64,000 bases of DNA from assembly GCA_036346355.1 (NCBI GenBank), contig CM070576.1, positions 58,451,712 through 58,515,711 on the forward strand, read 5' to 3'. This DNA is from Rhipidocladum racemiflorum. Its lineage: Eukaryota > Streptophyta > Magnoliopsida > Poales > Poaceae. The position numbers and the translations under genes are program-made. Of this stretch, positions 1-12,293 are shown in pieces. Within the stretch, counting starts at the first letter, position 1. Every line of letters begins with the position of its first letter. The notes below the pieces were generated by a model. That model searched no databases, was not told the origin of the DNA, and worked only from the letters and a program-made list of their open reading frames with translations.

Positions 1-66
1 GATAGGAGCCGGGGCAGGACGACGTGGAGCAAAAGGACCTTTGTGCCCCAGTAATGTAACACTTTA

Positions 67-358
67 GGGCATGTACAATGGTTATATTTAGTTGTCTATA
101 AGAGATGACATGTAGGATTTTAAATGATGTGGAGGAGAGAGAAGAAGGAGAGAGAAGACTGTTGTCTACTATTTAATAGACAGCTTATAGATAGCTTTAC
201 ATTTTGTATACCAATGTATAGACAGTCTGTTAATTGAATGAGAGACCACTGCAGACAACTCTATAGACGATCCATTGTATGAATTATTTTTAGTGCTGTC
301 TGTAGATGATGTGGAGCTACAGTATAGACAGCTGCCATCTATACCATTGTACATGCCC
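67..358. mobile_element. Tourist-like MITE (PIF/Harbinger type)
   Basis: Perfect 15-bp terminal inverted repeats GGGCATGTACAATGG (67-81 and its complement at 344-358) are flanked by the direct duplication TTA (64-66 and 359-361). The inverted similarity continues inward for about 20 more bases. The 292-bp size, TTA duplication and lack of coding capacity match Tourist-type MITEs. The small open frame on the minus strand is a product of the inverted repeat, not a gene. Confidence 0.85.
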
Positions 359-369
359 TTAGAGAGTTA

Positions 370-1471
370 TAACCCCCGCTGAGCACTATTTATAGACGGG
401 TTTGTCCGAGCACTCCATCTATGCTGGCTGTGGCTCAAGTGGACGGCTCTGAGCAAACCATGGACTGGAATGTTCACACCATGTGATCAAACTAACCATA
501 TACTCTTCTTCGCGGCCACCAAAATTACCATTGAAAATGGTTGAACGGCGGTTTTCTGGACTGACAGATGGCTCGATGGCATAGCGCCTTCACAACTTGC
601 ACCATAACTATTCAAAAACTCCAGGCGAAAGACAAGATCGGTTGCAAACGCCCTGCTAAACAGGAATTGGATTCGAAATATTCAGCACAACCTAACTATC
701 CATCTTATTACCGAAAATGTACATTTATGGTTGAAAATACAATCCGTGCATCTGCGGTCGGAGATAGACGACGAAATAATCTGGACGGAAACTACTAGTG
801 GCATCTACACAGCTTCATAGGCATATCATATGCAGTTCGCAGGAAGCACCTCTAAATCCTTCTATGCTATAGTTTGGTCAGCGTGGGCGCCATCGTGCTG
901 CAAAGTCTTCCTTTGGCAAGCACACCAAAACCGGCTATGAACAGCACAACGCCTGCAATGTAGGTGGTGGCCCAATCACTGTCGAATGTGCTGCCGGAAC
1001 CTCGAAACCGTACATCACCTGTTTGTAGACTGCCCCCCAAGTCTGATGCTTGTGGACAGCTGTTGCACGATGGGTTCGATTGCCATCTCTCCTACCAGAC
1101 CGGTGGGAAGCGTCCTCCCATCTTAGAGCAATGGAACCTGCACCAGGTAAACTGCCAACTGAGTTTTCGGAAAGGCGTTAGAACCCTGATTATCTTAACA
1201 TGTTGGCGATAGTGGAGAGAGCGCAACAATGGAGTTTTCCAAAACAAATGGGAAGCCATTGAGGACATCCTTTAGTCTATTAAGGATGAGACCGCAAACT
1301 GGATTGTGGCGGGAGCCGCAGGCCTAAAAACTCTAGTGGAGCGGTATAATTGATTTTCCTCTTTTGTTTTTTTCTCTGTACCCTCTTTCCTGTGGTGCAT
1401 CTCTTGCATCTCGTACACTTGCTCTTTTCTTTCCTCTAATGCTGTCTTTCAAAAAAAAAAAAAAAAAAAAA
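370..1471 (+). pseudogene. L1-type LINE, 5'-truncated 3' end with poly(A) tail
   Basis: Read on the plus strand through several frame breaks, the sequence encodes the region downstream of the reverse transcriptase of plant L1 LINEs. Recognisable pieces are LWLKWTALSKPWTG near 430-470, FFAATKITIENG near 508-545, WTDRWLDG near 560, WSAWAPSCCKVFLWQ near 880 and a Cys-rich zinc-binding-like segment near 960-1040. It ends in an uninterrupted A tract (1451-1471), as expected for target-primed reverse transcription. Stops and frameshifts show it is dead. The reverse transcriptase and endonuclease are absent, so the copy is 5'-truncated, with the break close to the MITE. Confidence 0.75.
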
Positions 1472-2870
1472 CTAAAAGTCCATAAGAATTGAAGTCAATA
1501 GCCAGCATGCGTCCATGACACATACGGACTCCTCACTGGACGACATGCTTTCCTGTTTCTTTCTGCATGATGAGAATTGAGATGCAGCGTGAGAATCCAA
1601 TAATGTATCGGATCCTTTGGAATAACCCGCGAGCCAATTAAATCCCCATCCAACTGAAGCATATTCAGTACTGCACTAGAAGCCAGAATGCTTGGCCAAT
1701 CATTCGGTACTGCACTAGAAGCACCAGAATGCTTGGCTAACCGAAGCATGTTCATGAATGGCTCGTGAAGGTTTTAAACAAGAAATAGCTTCTTACCTGC
1801 ACTCTGATTGGAAACACACGCATCTACACGGCGGCAGCAGGAGCAACGTCTGTTCACCAAAAGCGAAACGAACCAAGTCGATCGGATTAAATCCTCTTCG
1901 GATACAGGAGTGGAGACCAAAGCTTCGACGTAGTAGACTAGTAGTACGATCGTCGCATGATGCAGCCCCGAAAACGAGCTGCCAACACCTGTGTCTTTCC
2001 AAAATTTCTTACCGAAATCTTTGTCCAGATTTTCCCAGAGGTATATATGGTACAATTTACACCGATGGCGCTGTCCTTGGCAAGTATATTTGTTATCGCT
2101 TCCGCCACGAAGTCTCATCCTGGAGAAGTAATTGTGCATGCTTAAAATAACGCGATAGATTCAGTAGTCCTAAATATATTCATGTCCTGTCGGTATTGGT
2201 GGAACATAGAAGTCGACCTCCGTTTTAAATATGAAAATTGCCAGTTCCAAGCTGAATGAAAACGAAGTTTCGTGCCCCGTTGGCTACCAATACCATTTTC
2301 TGCAGTTCATTGTACCAACCACGAAATTAACAAAGGCTTCATCAATACTTAACTCGTGGAATGAACTTTCAGTAGCCCCTTCTTCTCAAAGGCAGCTCCT
2401 GTCCTGTACTTCCCGGAAAGCCTCCCAAAAATCGATTTTGGCTTCAATTGATAACTTACATTGTTAGCCTATACCGCGTTGATTGGTTGGATTTTTACCG
2501 TCGTAAGTTTGGTTCGAAATGATCTCTGACCCTGGCAGGCAGACTAATTTGGGCGAGAGGCTGAGAACTATGCCCTGTTTTCTAAATGCGCGCATGAAGA
2601 AGATTATTGAGGTGTGGCATGGAAAGCGTTTCAACTTTAAAGAGATGCATGGTACATGCAATGAACACAAATACTAGTCTTCTGTTATTTAATTCGTGAA
2701 CAAATTAATATCGTGTTTGATGCGTAATCTCGCAAAGATGGCGGCCCAATGGACATTGAAAATAATTTCTGGTACGAACATTGACGTGTGAGAATTGACA
2801 TTCTTTTATGTTTAACAGGACCTCAACTCAATTATGGTCCCTTAATAGTAAGTTACAATAGCAGTGGAGC
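1472..2870. other. intergenic, no gene recognised; small 39-bp tandem duplication
   Basis: Open frames of up to 130 aa lie on both strands near 1758-2150, but they overlap each other and have no recognisable domain, so none is called. A 39-bp unit beginning GTACTGCACTAGAAGC is repeated in tandem at 1668 and 1707 with minor differences. Confidence 0.5.
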
Positions 2871-3251
2871 AGGGTTCACCTTATCGCTTCGACGATTTTC
2901 GGATGAACAGTCAAATTCGATAATCGCAAAAATCGAGCTGAAAATCGGTCGAAAATCGAAAAAAACCAGACAAATTCAAAAACCAAATTTTTTGAGAAAA
3001 AAAATTCAAAAATCATAGAAAATCGACGATTATCGGTGGAAAATCGACAGCCATGTTGGTTTTTTTGTGCGGTCGGCTTTTGTAGCGATTTTCAACGAAA
3101 ATCGATCAATTTCCACCGGTTTTTGACACGTAAAATTTTTCTAACTGTTGAAAATTTTTTTTTGAACTGGACCAGTTTATCGACCGATTTTTGATATTAA
3201 ACCCTAGCGATACGGGCGAAAAGCGCGAAAATCATCGATTTTGTAAACCCT
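2871..3251. mobile_element. MULE-like MITE built of cgaaaatcg words
   Basis: The termini are AGGGTTCACCTTATCG on the left and, read from the right end, AGGGTTTACAAAATCG. The interior consists almost wholly of short self-complementary words (cgaaaatcg, cgattttcg). The flanks gcagtggagc and ggcaggagat are only loosely similar, so the target duplication is decayed. It is assigned by likeness to the better preserved copies at 28586, 33240, 55784 and 63502. Confidence 0.55.
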
Positions 3252-3987
3252 GGCAGGAGATACTTGCTTTTTCTTAACAAGCATATTTGTTTATTTATCG
3301 GGAAACAAATGGGCGCTTGACTGATTTGACAGTTCGAATGTCGCTGGAATGATTTGACAATTCGACATGCAAGTGATCTGGCAGCAACGGCTTATTACTG
3401 TTGCGGCATTGCCTATGCGCGATGTATGGATAGAGTTTGATTAATTCTGTGACATTTTGGCACTTATATTTCTTTTCAGCTGGTCTACACATAAGTGTAA
3501 CCGACGACTTGGAACGTATGGACTAGTCACTCGCCTAGCACGTTAGAGAATTAGTGAATAGTGATCATGAGAGCAAAAGTAATCAGGACAGGTTTACATA
3601 TCCCCCATGGTCCCCAGGACCAAAAAAAAACTAGAGGCGGCAATGCACATGTGACATGACTACTGTTATGTATTAAATAGAGCACAATTATATTTAACAT
3701 GATATCAATGGAAGATATACTTTTGTGGGATCGTGACAAGTATGCCTGCTTAACTGTATTATAACTTGCAAGTAAAAAAATGCCGGCATTATTTCATCAA
3801 TTATGTCCCATCAACTACTAGAATTATATATGATCATATTATTATCTCCGCATAAACAAAACAATGTAAAAAGGGTAAATTAATTGCAGGTGAGAGAATG
3901 ATCATGAATAAATTGTTCCGTTGATGGATTGGAGAATATGAATATCAAATTAATGTATATTACCTTCACCGAAAAAAGTATTACCAT

Positions 3988-4125
3988 GGAAAATCTATAT
4001 TTTCTCTCCAAATACAAATGACACAAATCTTAAATAAGCAAACGAAAGGGTAAGTAATCATCATCTACCCTTTATTCATCTTTTAATATTTATACAAGTT
4101 ATAAAAGCATGTAATTAAGCGCATC
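3988..4125. mobile_element. small foldback MITE (decayed copy)
   Basis: The sequence resembles the foldback elements at 14764-14905 and 35156-35300: a left arm around 'acacaaatcttaaataagca', a centre 'gtaagtaatcatcatctacc', and an inverted right arm with 'tttaatatttatacaa'. The ends are eroded and no clear target duplication is visible. Confidence 0.4.
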
Positions 4126-4582
4126 TCTATCTTTAGTCACGATAAATGGGTTAACGGAATAAACGGAGTTTATCCTACTAGAATCCAACGATTTTCCTAT
4201 ATCCGAATATCCTAGTGCCAGTAACAATATCATGTTTGTGAACAAATACATATATCATGTTAAATTGTTGATGCATCTATGCTTCTTTATTTCATTTTCT
4301 TCTATGTTGGGTTTGAAATATATTCTTCCATTATCTTTAAAAAAAATATTTGGGCTTGGAATGTCGGGGGCCTGCTGAATTAAGTAGGTACCGCGGCCTT
4401 CTTGTATAGTACTAAAGGAGTATATTTAATATTATTACCACATATCGTCTGACAAATTCACGAAAGATTTTGTCAGCAAATTAAAGTATTCTTCCATTTT
4501 TGTTAGCCAGACTATATATAATGCACGCTGCCACCTGCCACACGCACTGCACAATTTCTTTAAGAACACCAAGTCTGAGTTG

Positions 4583-4652
4583 TTTTCCTTGAATTATAAG
4601 CAAACTGGAGTTAACTATTTTCCTTGAATTATAAGCAAACTGGAGTTAACTA
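4583..4652. repeat. 35-bp tandem duplication
   Basis: A 35-bp unit beginning TTTTCCTTGAATTATAAGCA occurs twice head to tail (4583-4617 and 4618-4652) with almost no difference, indicating a recent slippage-type duplication. Confidence 0.8.
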
Positions 4653-5899
4653 TTACCAAGTGGTTCTAAAAAGTTGTCCTTGGAACGAAATTCCTCAAGG
4701 TTGTCCTTGTTAGCGAGGCTTGTCGCCATTTGCTTGACCACATCCAAGTCCATACACTTCCTATCTGACACCCATCAGCAAAAAATATTCGTTTGGTCCT
4801 AAATAGTTATTATTTTAGATGCTAATATGGCATTTAAAACAGCTGTGACCACTAATTTTTATTATAACTAGTAAGGTGGTTCGTGTACGTCATCCTTAAA
4901 ACATGTGTAAATGTTTTGACAGTACATATGTGATTTCGCTTTTTGGAAAACAGATCATTGCAGAACTCTATTTGTAATATTTTGATATTATATATTATAG
5001 GAGAAAATATAGTCACTCCGTTTCACAATATTTTGTCACATTGATCTAAACTTTCTTCCCCAAATACTCGCATAGCAAAATAGTAAACGTAGCATAACAT
5101 AACATTTTTCACTTATATCATCATCATTTAATTTCATTTTTATAATATTTGTCCTTTTCTTTTAGTACTTCTTTTAGTGCACATACCGGTATAGCCAAGT
5201 GAACATTTGTCGATGTATCACTCTTAATCTCTTTATTCCACGAGGCCCACCAAATAAAACGTTAGAATGCTTTTTTAGAATTTTTAGCTTATTCTATATT
5301 TTATTAGCGACTATAAAATATATGCATAGACTTTTATTACATAAATACATAATATTTAACAATTTATATATATACAAATCAAATTCTTTAACTTTTTTTT
5401 TCAAATTAGCACATTTCTGGAAATTTTGTTATGAATAAAACATAAATTTATATTTTTTACTTATTATGGAATTCAAAAATAATCCCTAATTTTTTATTTT
5501 TATTCTTCTATTATTTTTGCTATTGTTTTTATTTAATTTCAAATTTTAGGTTTTAATTTAGAGTCAAAATCAAATGGCTAATTTCCTTTAGTTGTTTATT
5601 CTAAATTTATGTTAACTTTTATTTAAATTTGTGTACCAATTTTATATTAGAATTCGTACACAAATCCAACTGCTAATTTTTTATTTAATTTTAGTGTTGA
5701 ATTTCACCTATGTACCGGTTTTTATTTGGGATTAATTCCTCATATGCCAATAGAATTTGGAAAAATTCATGAATGTGTTATTTACATATGGGGTTAGAAC
5801 CCACATATTAGTGGCATAACGAGTGGCACATAATGGATGAGATTAACTTTCAGTGGGATATAAGGAGTTGCTTGCCCCTTATATTTTTAGAGTTTGTAT

Positions 5900-6350
5900 G
5901 CACGGCGCTTGCTCTCCTAGTTAACAACACGCACGCACGGAGCGCGCGTGGAGGCGACCCCGGAAGGCCGAGGCCGCGGGTGGCGATCTGCCATTCTCAT
6001 TGACCCCGTTTTGCCGCATCGGCAGCACGGGGCAGCGCCTCGACAGACGCGGACGGGATCGCCATATTTCTGCGTCATGTGAGAACGCCCGCCGGCGCAT
6101 ACATTGCCCCAACCCCTTAAACAACGTACAGAACAGAACCCCCAGAAACGTCGTTCGACACAGTACACCGCGATATCCCAGACCTACCTTAAAACTATGC
6201 GGAGCGAACGAATGGGGCAGCGTTGAAACCCCTTCGAGATCCGGCAGCGTCGGCGTGTGGCGCAACGCAATCATCATTATTATATATATATATGATATGT
6301 TGCTGCGCGGCGCTTGTTGTTACGTTGGGAGAAGTCTGGAGAATTAACAA
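5900..6350. other. GC-rich island without a recognisable gene
   Basis: This roughly 350-base GC- and CpG-rich block sits abruptly inside AT-rich DNA. Open frames exist on both strands (up to 118 aa) but none shows a domain or plausible splice structure. It could be a scrap of a gene or retroelement. A short TA microsatellite lies at its right edge near 6280-6292. Confidence 0.35.
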
Positions 6351-9250
6351 GAGACGTGCTCCTCGTGCGAGGCCTTGAGACAGTCCGTATGTTCTCTTGT
6401 GCTGTTTGTTAGTCGGTGCTCAAGATTATAATAGCCGAGGCCCTTTCAGACATGCAAAACTTTTTGCCGATCCGTCCACAAAGCTCAATATTCCGTGCAC
6501 TGGTGTACTATCTTGTAGAGGCTGCAGATACGGGATTCAACTCTCGTGAGTTGTCCAAAAAAAAGCTGGACCCGTTCCAGACAATAAACTAACTAGTAGG
6601 GAACCCGGGTGTTGCCCCGGACGCACAGTGTATATCGGAGGTTTCCGATATAGAGTATTGGTAGTTTTGAAAACAAAATAGAAAATTTCCGCAACAAGAT
6701 CAGAGAAAAAACAAATATGGATATTGTAAGTCGATAATTGATCAAAATCGGTGAAGCGCAACTTTATTAATCAAAAGTGAATTAAAGAGGAAAGATTTTA
6801 AGTCTAAACAACTACTTCTAGTTGACGAAAAGTAAATAAAGTATATGTGAATTGGTTTGATTGTTGGATGATGTCTTCCTCTGTCGTTCATCGTCTTCTT
6901 TTACAGTGCTTAGACCAATCGTATCCTTCTTGAACTCTAAAAAACGTGATTCCCTTCTTTGAAACGATATCGGCTCTATCCATAATAAACTTTATCTTCC
7001 AAGTCAATTGCCAAATTATCTGAATCTGACATATCGGATATAAACGCCAAATTTTGGTGTTAACATATCCCCCCCACCCCATTTTTTTTGGAGTTTTATA
7101 TGAATCTTCCAAAAAAACGTTGTCGTCGACTTTATCATGGATTATCACCCATCATCTTTACTGGGATTCTCTTCACTTTCCTCTACCACGATCCCACGTA
7201 AATCGCATAAACGCACAATCTCGTGCATTAACTAGAGTACATTTTTACGATAATTACCCGCCTTGCCACTGGTTTTCACCCACTTATAAATATAGGCCAT
7301 TCATCCCAGTTACTTTCACGGTTTCAAGCTCTCACCTCATCCACAATTGGCTTCAAGCGCCCTTTCTTTGTCTTTTGCCGCCACTTTCTTCATTGGCTTT
7401 CTCAGCAAAGGACCACGATCAGGTACTCATTACCGAATCCGATAGAGAAAATCAGTACTGTTTAAGTCCAATAGGTATCTTAGAATAGATCTGTAACTCT
7501 CTGGAATTTCGCATTTTGATTTAAATATTTATTTGAGAATTTTTGAATTTTTTTGGAATTTATTTGAATTTAGCCTTTTGTTAAAAACTATTTAAATATT
7601 TGAAAATTTTAAAATAATATTTTGTTAAAAGTATTTTATTTGAGTCAAAAATACCCTAAAATATTTTTCATAATTTTTTTGGATTTTTTTGTGTATTTTT
7701 GCTATATATTTTTGCTTTGCTTTAATTCCTAGAATTATTTTATTAGAAAAAAAATCAAAAAATTAGCTTAATAGCCGTATGGGCCGAAACTCAGCTGGCC
7801 CAGCCCATTATTGCATCAGCCTAGCCCAAGCCAACCACTCCAGCCAGCATCACGCAAACCCTAACCGCCCGAATTTATGACCGTTGGATCTCGATCCAAC
7901 GCATCTCACTGAGCCACGTAGCGCTCGCGCTTGAGCCATCGGATCGTCGTCGTGGACGCTTCGGATTGAGTCACATCTCCATCGTTGTATCCTAACCAAA
8001 TCCACTGCTGTTGTTTTTACCTTGGTTTCTGTGCTATACACAGAAGTTGGGTCCCATTAATTGCTCTGCTACCCGAATCGTGTTCCGTAACTCGTGTTGC
8101 ACCTTTTCCCCTAATCGTTGTTGTTTGCCTGTGCGAGCTCATCGTAGTTGCCAAAGCGTTGCCATGCCCTTTTGCCGGATTTCGTCGCCGTTGAAGCATC
8201 CCCATCGCGGTTAAGCGCAGATCTGAGGACGTTAAGTTGGGCCGCACCGGATCCGTCATCCTCCTACGCCAGAAGTCGCCGGGACACCATGTAATGGTCA
8301 TCTTCCTCCGTGCCAGTGAGCACCTCATCACCGAGTTCGTCGTTGTTCGTCGCCATGTTTCCAACCATCGGATCCAATAAAGCCGTTGGATGAGCGCCAC
8401 GTGTTTGCATCGTTGCCATCATTTGCCATCAATCGTGACCATCCAATCTAACACAGATGGCTATGATTGAGCCACACATCGCTACAGCCGTCGCTACCCT
8501 CACCAAAGTGCCGATCGTTGGATGCGAATCGTGTGGCTGTGGTCGCGCCGTGTGTCACAACCGCAGCCGCCATGCATCGCCGCTCACGTTAGCTGTTGTG
8601 ACATCACCCTTGACGTCAGGCGCGAGAGCTGAGGCGCCATGCACTGGGTTCACCGTGAACTAGATGCATTTCATGGACCGGGTCATAGACCCATGGTCCC
8701 ACATATCAGCGAGACAGATTTATTTTAGATTTATTTCAATTCGGCAATTAGTGGTCGCTAACGTCGACATAACATCGTAATTAGAATTTCCCTTTAGAAA
8801 ATAATTCACCTGAAAACCTAAATAGCCTATGATGTCATTATTCCGAATTTCCAGTAGGAAAAATAATTTGGGTAAATAGGATTTATTCCTTTTATTTTAT
8901 TTCAAACTTTCGTGAGTCCGTTCTCACTCCTTCAAGCTCTGATTGAGGTGATTCCAATTCCTCAAAATTTGTAAAATTGAGCTCTATTTAGTAGTAAATT
9001 TTAATTGTTTTTTGAAATTTGTTTGCACTCTATTATTGGTATTTATTTGCTATTTTTCTTGATTCGCGTAGACTTTGAAGTATTGTGAATGTACGAGAGT
9101 AAGCGTGTACTCAAGATCAAGGTCCAGACCCAGAGCAAGGGCTTTCCCAAGGTAAGTTATACACCTTCATCATGTTGAACCCAATTTTGTAATGTTATTT
9201 CTATAAATGTATTTCAATCCTAGCTTTAAATTAAATAGTTATGCTCTGAT
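6351..9250. other. LTR-retrotransposon-like noncoding sequence
   Basis: No protein is recognisable. The first part (about 6700-7440) shares phrases with 16900-17330 (for example 'gcgcaactttatt' and 'agaggaaagatt'), so both probably derive from the same LTR family. A TATA-like string CTTATAAATATAGG lies at 7283-7296 on the plus strand. The second part (about 7500-9250) has the mixed AT-rich then GC-rich texture of a Gypsy LTR and leader, but no terminal repeat or target duplication could be fixed. The classification is inferred from texture. Confidence 0.35.
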
Positions 9251-9310
9251 TGTTAAAGCCACATTTAGATTTAGAATGATTCTTGAGAAGAAGAGACTCA
9301 TGAGCATCTT

Positions 9311-10589
9311 TTAGCTCATCATAGGAATTCTTGAGAAAGATGACTCTTTTCTCAAGGCTTCATGGTTTGGCTTCTCCCTGTCAAGATATCCATTTAAATC
9401 TACAAGCATATCTAGGAGTTCATCATATGAAGGATCATCGTCATCATTGGATTTTACCTTATCTCCCTTAGCCATAAGACATAGGGGAGTGACGAATGGT
9501 GATGAAGCATCTCTAATTGCAACTCCGGTTAAGCTCTTCTTCTTCGATGGGGTGTCCTCATCGGAGGAGTCGGAATCCGAGTATTCTTCTTCGAAGTTCC
9601 ACTCCAATATGAGCTCCACCCTTCCCATCCTTGTGAAGCTTCTTGAAGAGTTTCTTCTTGCCATGAAATTTCTTCATTTTAGATGACTTGTCTTTGTTAT
9701 CCTTATCCATCTTCTTGGGGCAATGAGAGGTGAAATGCCCTTTCTTATTACACTTAGAACACCGAACGTTTGCAAATCGGTGATTGCGTGAGTGTTCCCC
9801 TTTCTTGTATTTATGAGGAGCGCTTGAACTCGAGCGTCTCTTCATAAATCTCCTCATCCTTCTCACGAGGAGGGCCATCTCCTCCTCGATGTTGTCCTCA
9901 GAGTCATCAAGCGATTCCTCGCTTGACTCCGCCTTGGCCTTTAATGCAATGGTCTTCTTCGTGGAAGAGCTTTGCTCCAAAAGTTCTTCCTTGTACAACT
10001 CATTCGTAATGAGATTGCCCAAGAGAGTGGTTGGCGTCATCTTTGTCAACTCGGATGAGTTGAGAAATAGCATCACCAACGTCTCGTATTTGTCTGGTAG
10101 AGCCCTAAGCATCTTGCAGACAACATCAAGATCAGTTAGTGAACCTCCAAGGCCCTTGTGCTCATTCACTATGTTGTTTAAACATGAATATATCTCGGTG
10201 ATATTTTCATGAGGCAACATAATGAAATTCTTGCATTTGATCCTAAGCATATGCAATTTGGCCTCCTTGACCGCGGATGTACCATCGTGAATTTCCAAGA
10301 GGGTTGTCCAAATCTCATGAGCGGTCTTAAGATTGCTCACACGATTGAACTCATCCGTGTTCAAGGCTCCAAACAAAGCGTTCATCGCTTAAGCATTGAT
10401 GTGAGAATTTCGTTCATCTTGATCAATTGAGGTAGTGGGATCAAGTGACATAGCGAAACCCTCACCGACAATTCTCCATATGCTTGGACTCATAGCCTTG
10501 AGGTAAACGGTCATGCGTATTTTCCAATACGCGTAATTCGTGCCATCAAAGAAAAGTGTTTTACCAATAGATACACCCTCACTAGCCAT
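9311..10589 (-). pseudogene. Copia retrotransposon gag (UBN2-type), disrupted
   Basis: Reading from 10589 downward, the frame opens MASEGVSIGKTLFFDGTNYA and continues through a UBN2-type Gag domain (AHEIWTTLLEIHDGT, then LPHENITEIYSCLNNIVNEH). It ends in a basic stretch with a CCHC zinc knuckle, CSKCNKKGHFTSHC, near 9750. A stop codon (TAA at plus positions 10389-10391) interrupts it after 66 codons, and a frameshift near 9610 moves the acidic tail (SDSDSSDEDTPSKKK) into another frame. Gag packages retrotransposon RNA into virus-like particles. Protease, integrase and reverse transcriptase are absent, so the element is truncated just below 9311. Confidence 0.8.
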
Positions 10590-10627
10590 CCTTTTCTCTC
10601 TAGACGGTAAAGTCTAAAAATAAGAGA

Positions 10628-10643
10628 CCAATCTTTGATACCA
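10628..10643 (-). other. primer-binding site of the Copia element
   Basis: Read on the minus strand, TGGTATCAAAGATTGG lies two bases inside the end of the LTR. It resembles the usual initiator-Met tRNA primer site of plant LTR retrotransposons (TGGTATCAGAGC). Its position between the LTR and gag confirms the direction of the element. Confidence 0.6.
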
Positions 10644-10645
10644 CT

Positions 10646-12293
10646 TGTAGGATTAAGGATAACCAATTAGAGGGGGGTGAATAGGAGGTTATAAAAAATT
10701 TTGGCTCTAATTGCTATGAATGGACAATTAAAATAAGAATTGACAATTTTCACAAATGAGGCCTAAATCTTCTAGGTTTCGCTAATGTACACCAACAACG
10801 CTAAGTCTAAGCAAACAATCAATTCTAGATAGATGAACAAGCCTAAATATTCTAGAATTGCAATTTACACAAATTAAATCAAGAAGGAGCAAACCACAAA
10901 TGAGCGACACGAATTTTTCTCGTGGTCTCGGAGACTTGCCGGTCATACCTAATCCATATTGAGGTAGCTTGACTCACTTCAAACTGGCTCCTTTGCACAA
11001 TTGAGCCTTCCTTATATACTCGGAGTAGCTCTTCCCCACTCCAGGTAGGCGAGCTCCTTGCCTTCACAACCCATCAGGCATTCTCACAATCTTCGTTGAG
11101 AAGATCATTGATCCCATTCCGCCAAGCCATCTAGGAGGCGGCAACGTCCAAGAGAACAGAAAGTTGAAACTTGCTTAAGGTTGAATCGGGTTTACAATTT
11201 TGGCTCAAAACAAACTATACACTTTAATGCTTCTAACTCCTCTCAAAAGATGAAATCAATGCAAATGAGGGGGAAAAAAATACTTGCTAGAGCTCAAGAG
11301 TATTTAATGAATCACCAAGAGGCTCTATGAATGCAGGTGCAGAGGTATTTATAGCCTCCACCAATAATTATAACCGTTGGGGGCCAAATTCTTGAAAAGT
11401 CAGAATTTGCGGTACTACCGCCGTCCAAAGGTCGGTAATACCGCTCCACTGAATTTTGCCCCGCAACGGTCGACTGCACGCATTAAATGCTCTGACATTT
11501 TGCCCGTTATAGAGATGTGGTACTACCAGAGTTCAAAGTGCGATAGTACCGACAATTAGATTACAAAACAGCTCAGAAAAGAGTCCCTGTGTAAAATTAC
11601 TACTGTTAGTCTAAATGTGGTACTACCGACATTTTGATAGTACCGTGTTTTATACTACGGTAGTATCGATACTTAAATCGGAGCAAAAGTACTTAAAAAC
11701 ACTCCTTTCTGTAAAATAACTACCTGTAGTACCGTGTTTAGCACTACGGTGGTACCGCTTCCAGAAAACTTAGAAAAATGTGCTCCTCTAGTCCTCTGTT
11801 ATTTAGCTACCACCCAGAAAGCCAGTACTATCATGGAGCGGTACTACCACGTTATCAACTTCAGTAGCTTCGGCCCAGAGAGAATTGAGAAAGACAAAAG
11901 ATAATGTCTCTAGAATAAAACTACCGCTTAATAAAAATCGGCTTACGGTACTACCGCGCAAAGACTTGCGATAGTGTTGGAACCACTGGAAATGCAAGAG
12001 TGAAAATTCAAACTGGTCAACTTTTTCTCTTTATAATACGGCAACTAGCTCAATAATCTGATCGTTTCTTCAAACACCAAGATCAAGATCAGTAAAATTA
12101 AAAAAAAAAAAAATCTAACTACTCTTGTACCTGGGCTCCGAGTCTTTAATCTTCTCTCTTCTTGTCCTCATTTGTTCGTATACTTGACACGGTCGAAACC
12201 AACCTATTATCAAACCCTCAAGAGAAATTATTAGTTCTTTAACATATTTGTTATTAATTACTAAAACTAAAATAAATTAGGGTCGTAGATTCA
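10646..12293 (-). mobile_element. 5' LTR of the truncated Copia element
   Basis: In plus orientation the block starts TGTAGGATTAAGG and probably ends near ...GTAGATTCA. It contains the phrase 'aggggggtgaatagg' and repeated 'ggtactaccg/cggtagta' motifs, both of which I associate with grass Copia LTRs. A minus-strand TATA box and the adjacent primer site agree with an LTR driving gag to its left. The outer end (12293) is a best guess from the last CA, and no target duplication was established. Confidence 0.6.
11345..11356 (-). promoter_or_regulatory. TATA box in the Copia LTR
   Basis: The minus strand reads GGCTATAAATACC, followed by the pyrimidine-rich start region expected of an LTR promoter transcribing towards gag. 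Confidence 0.55.

Larger units (their letters stand above)
3252..5899. other. AT-rich intergenic DNA
   Basis: No open frame resembles a protein. Apart from a probable foldback MITE (about 3988-4125) and a short tandem duplication (4583-4652), no ordered structure is seen. The long runs of A and T after 5200 are typical of grass intergenic sequence. Confidence 0.5.

Noticed and set aside
1758..2150. Overlapping frames of 130 aa (+) and 121 aa (-)
   Set aside because: Both are open over the same DNA without recognisable similarity or gene-like codon use; chance openness is more likely.
5917..6347. Frames of 83-118 aa on both strands in the GC-rich island
   Set aside because: Open on both strands because of base composition; no domain or splice sites were found.
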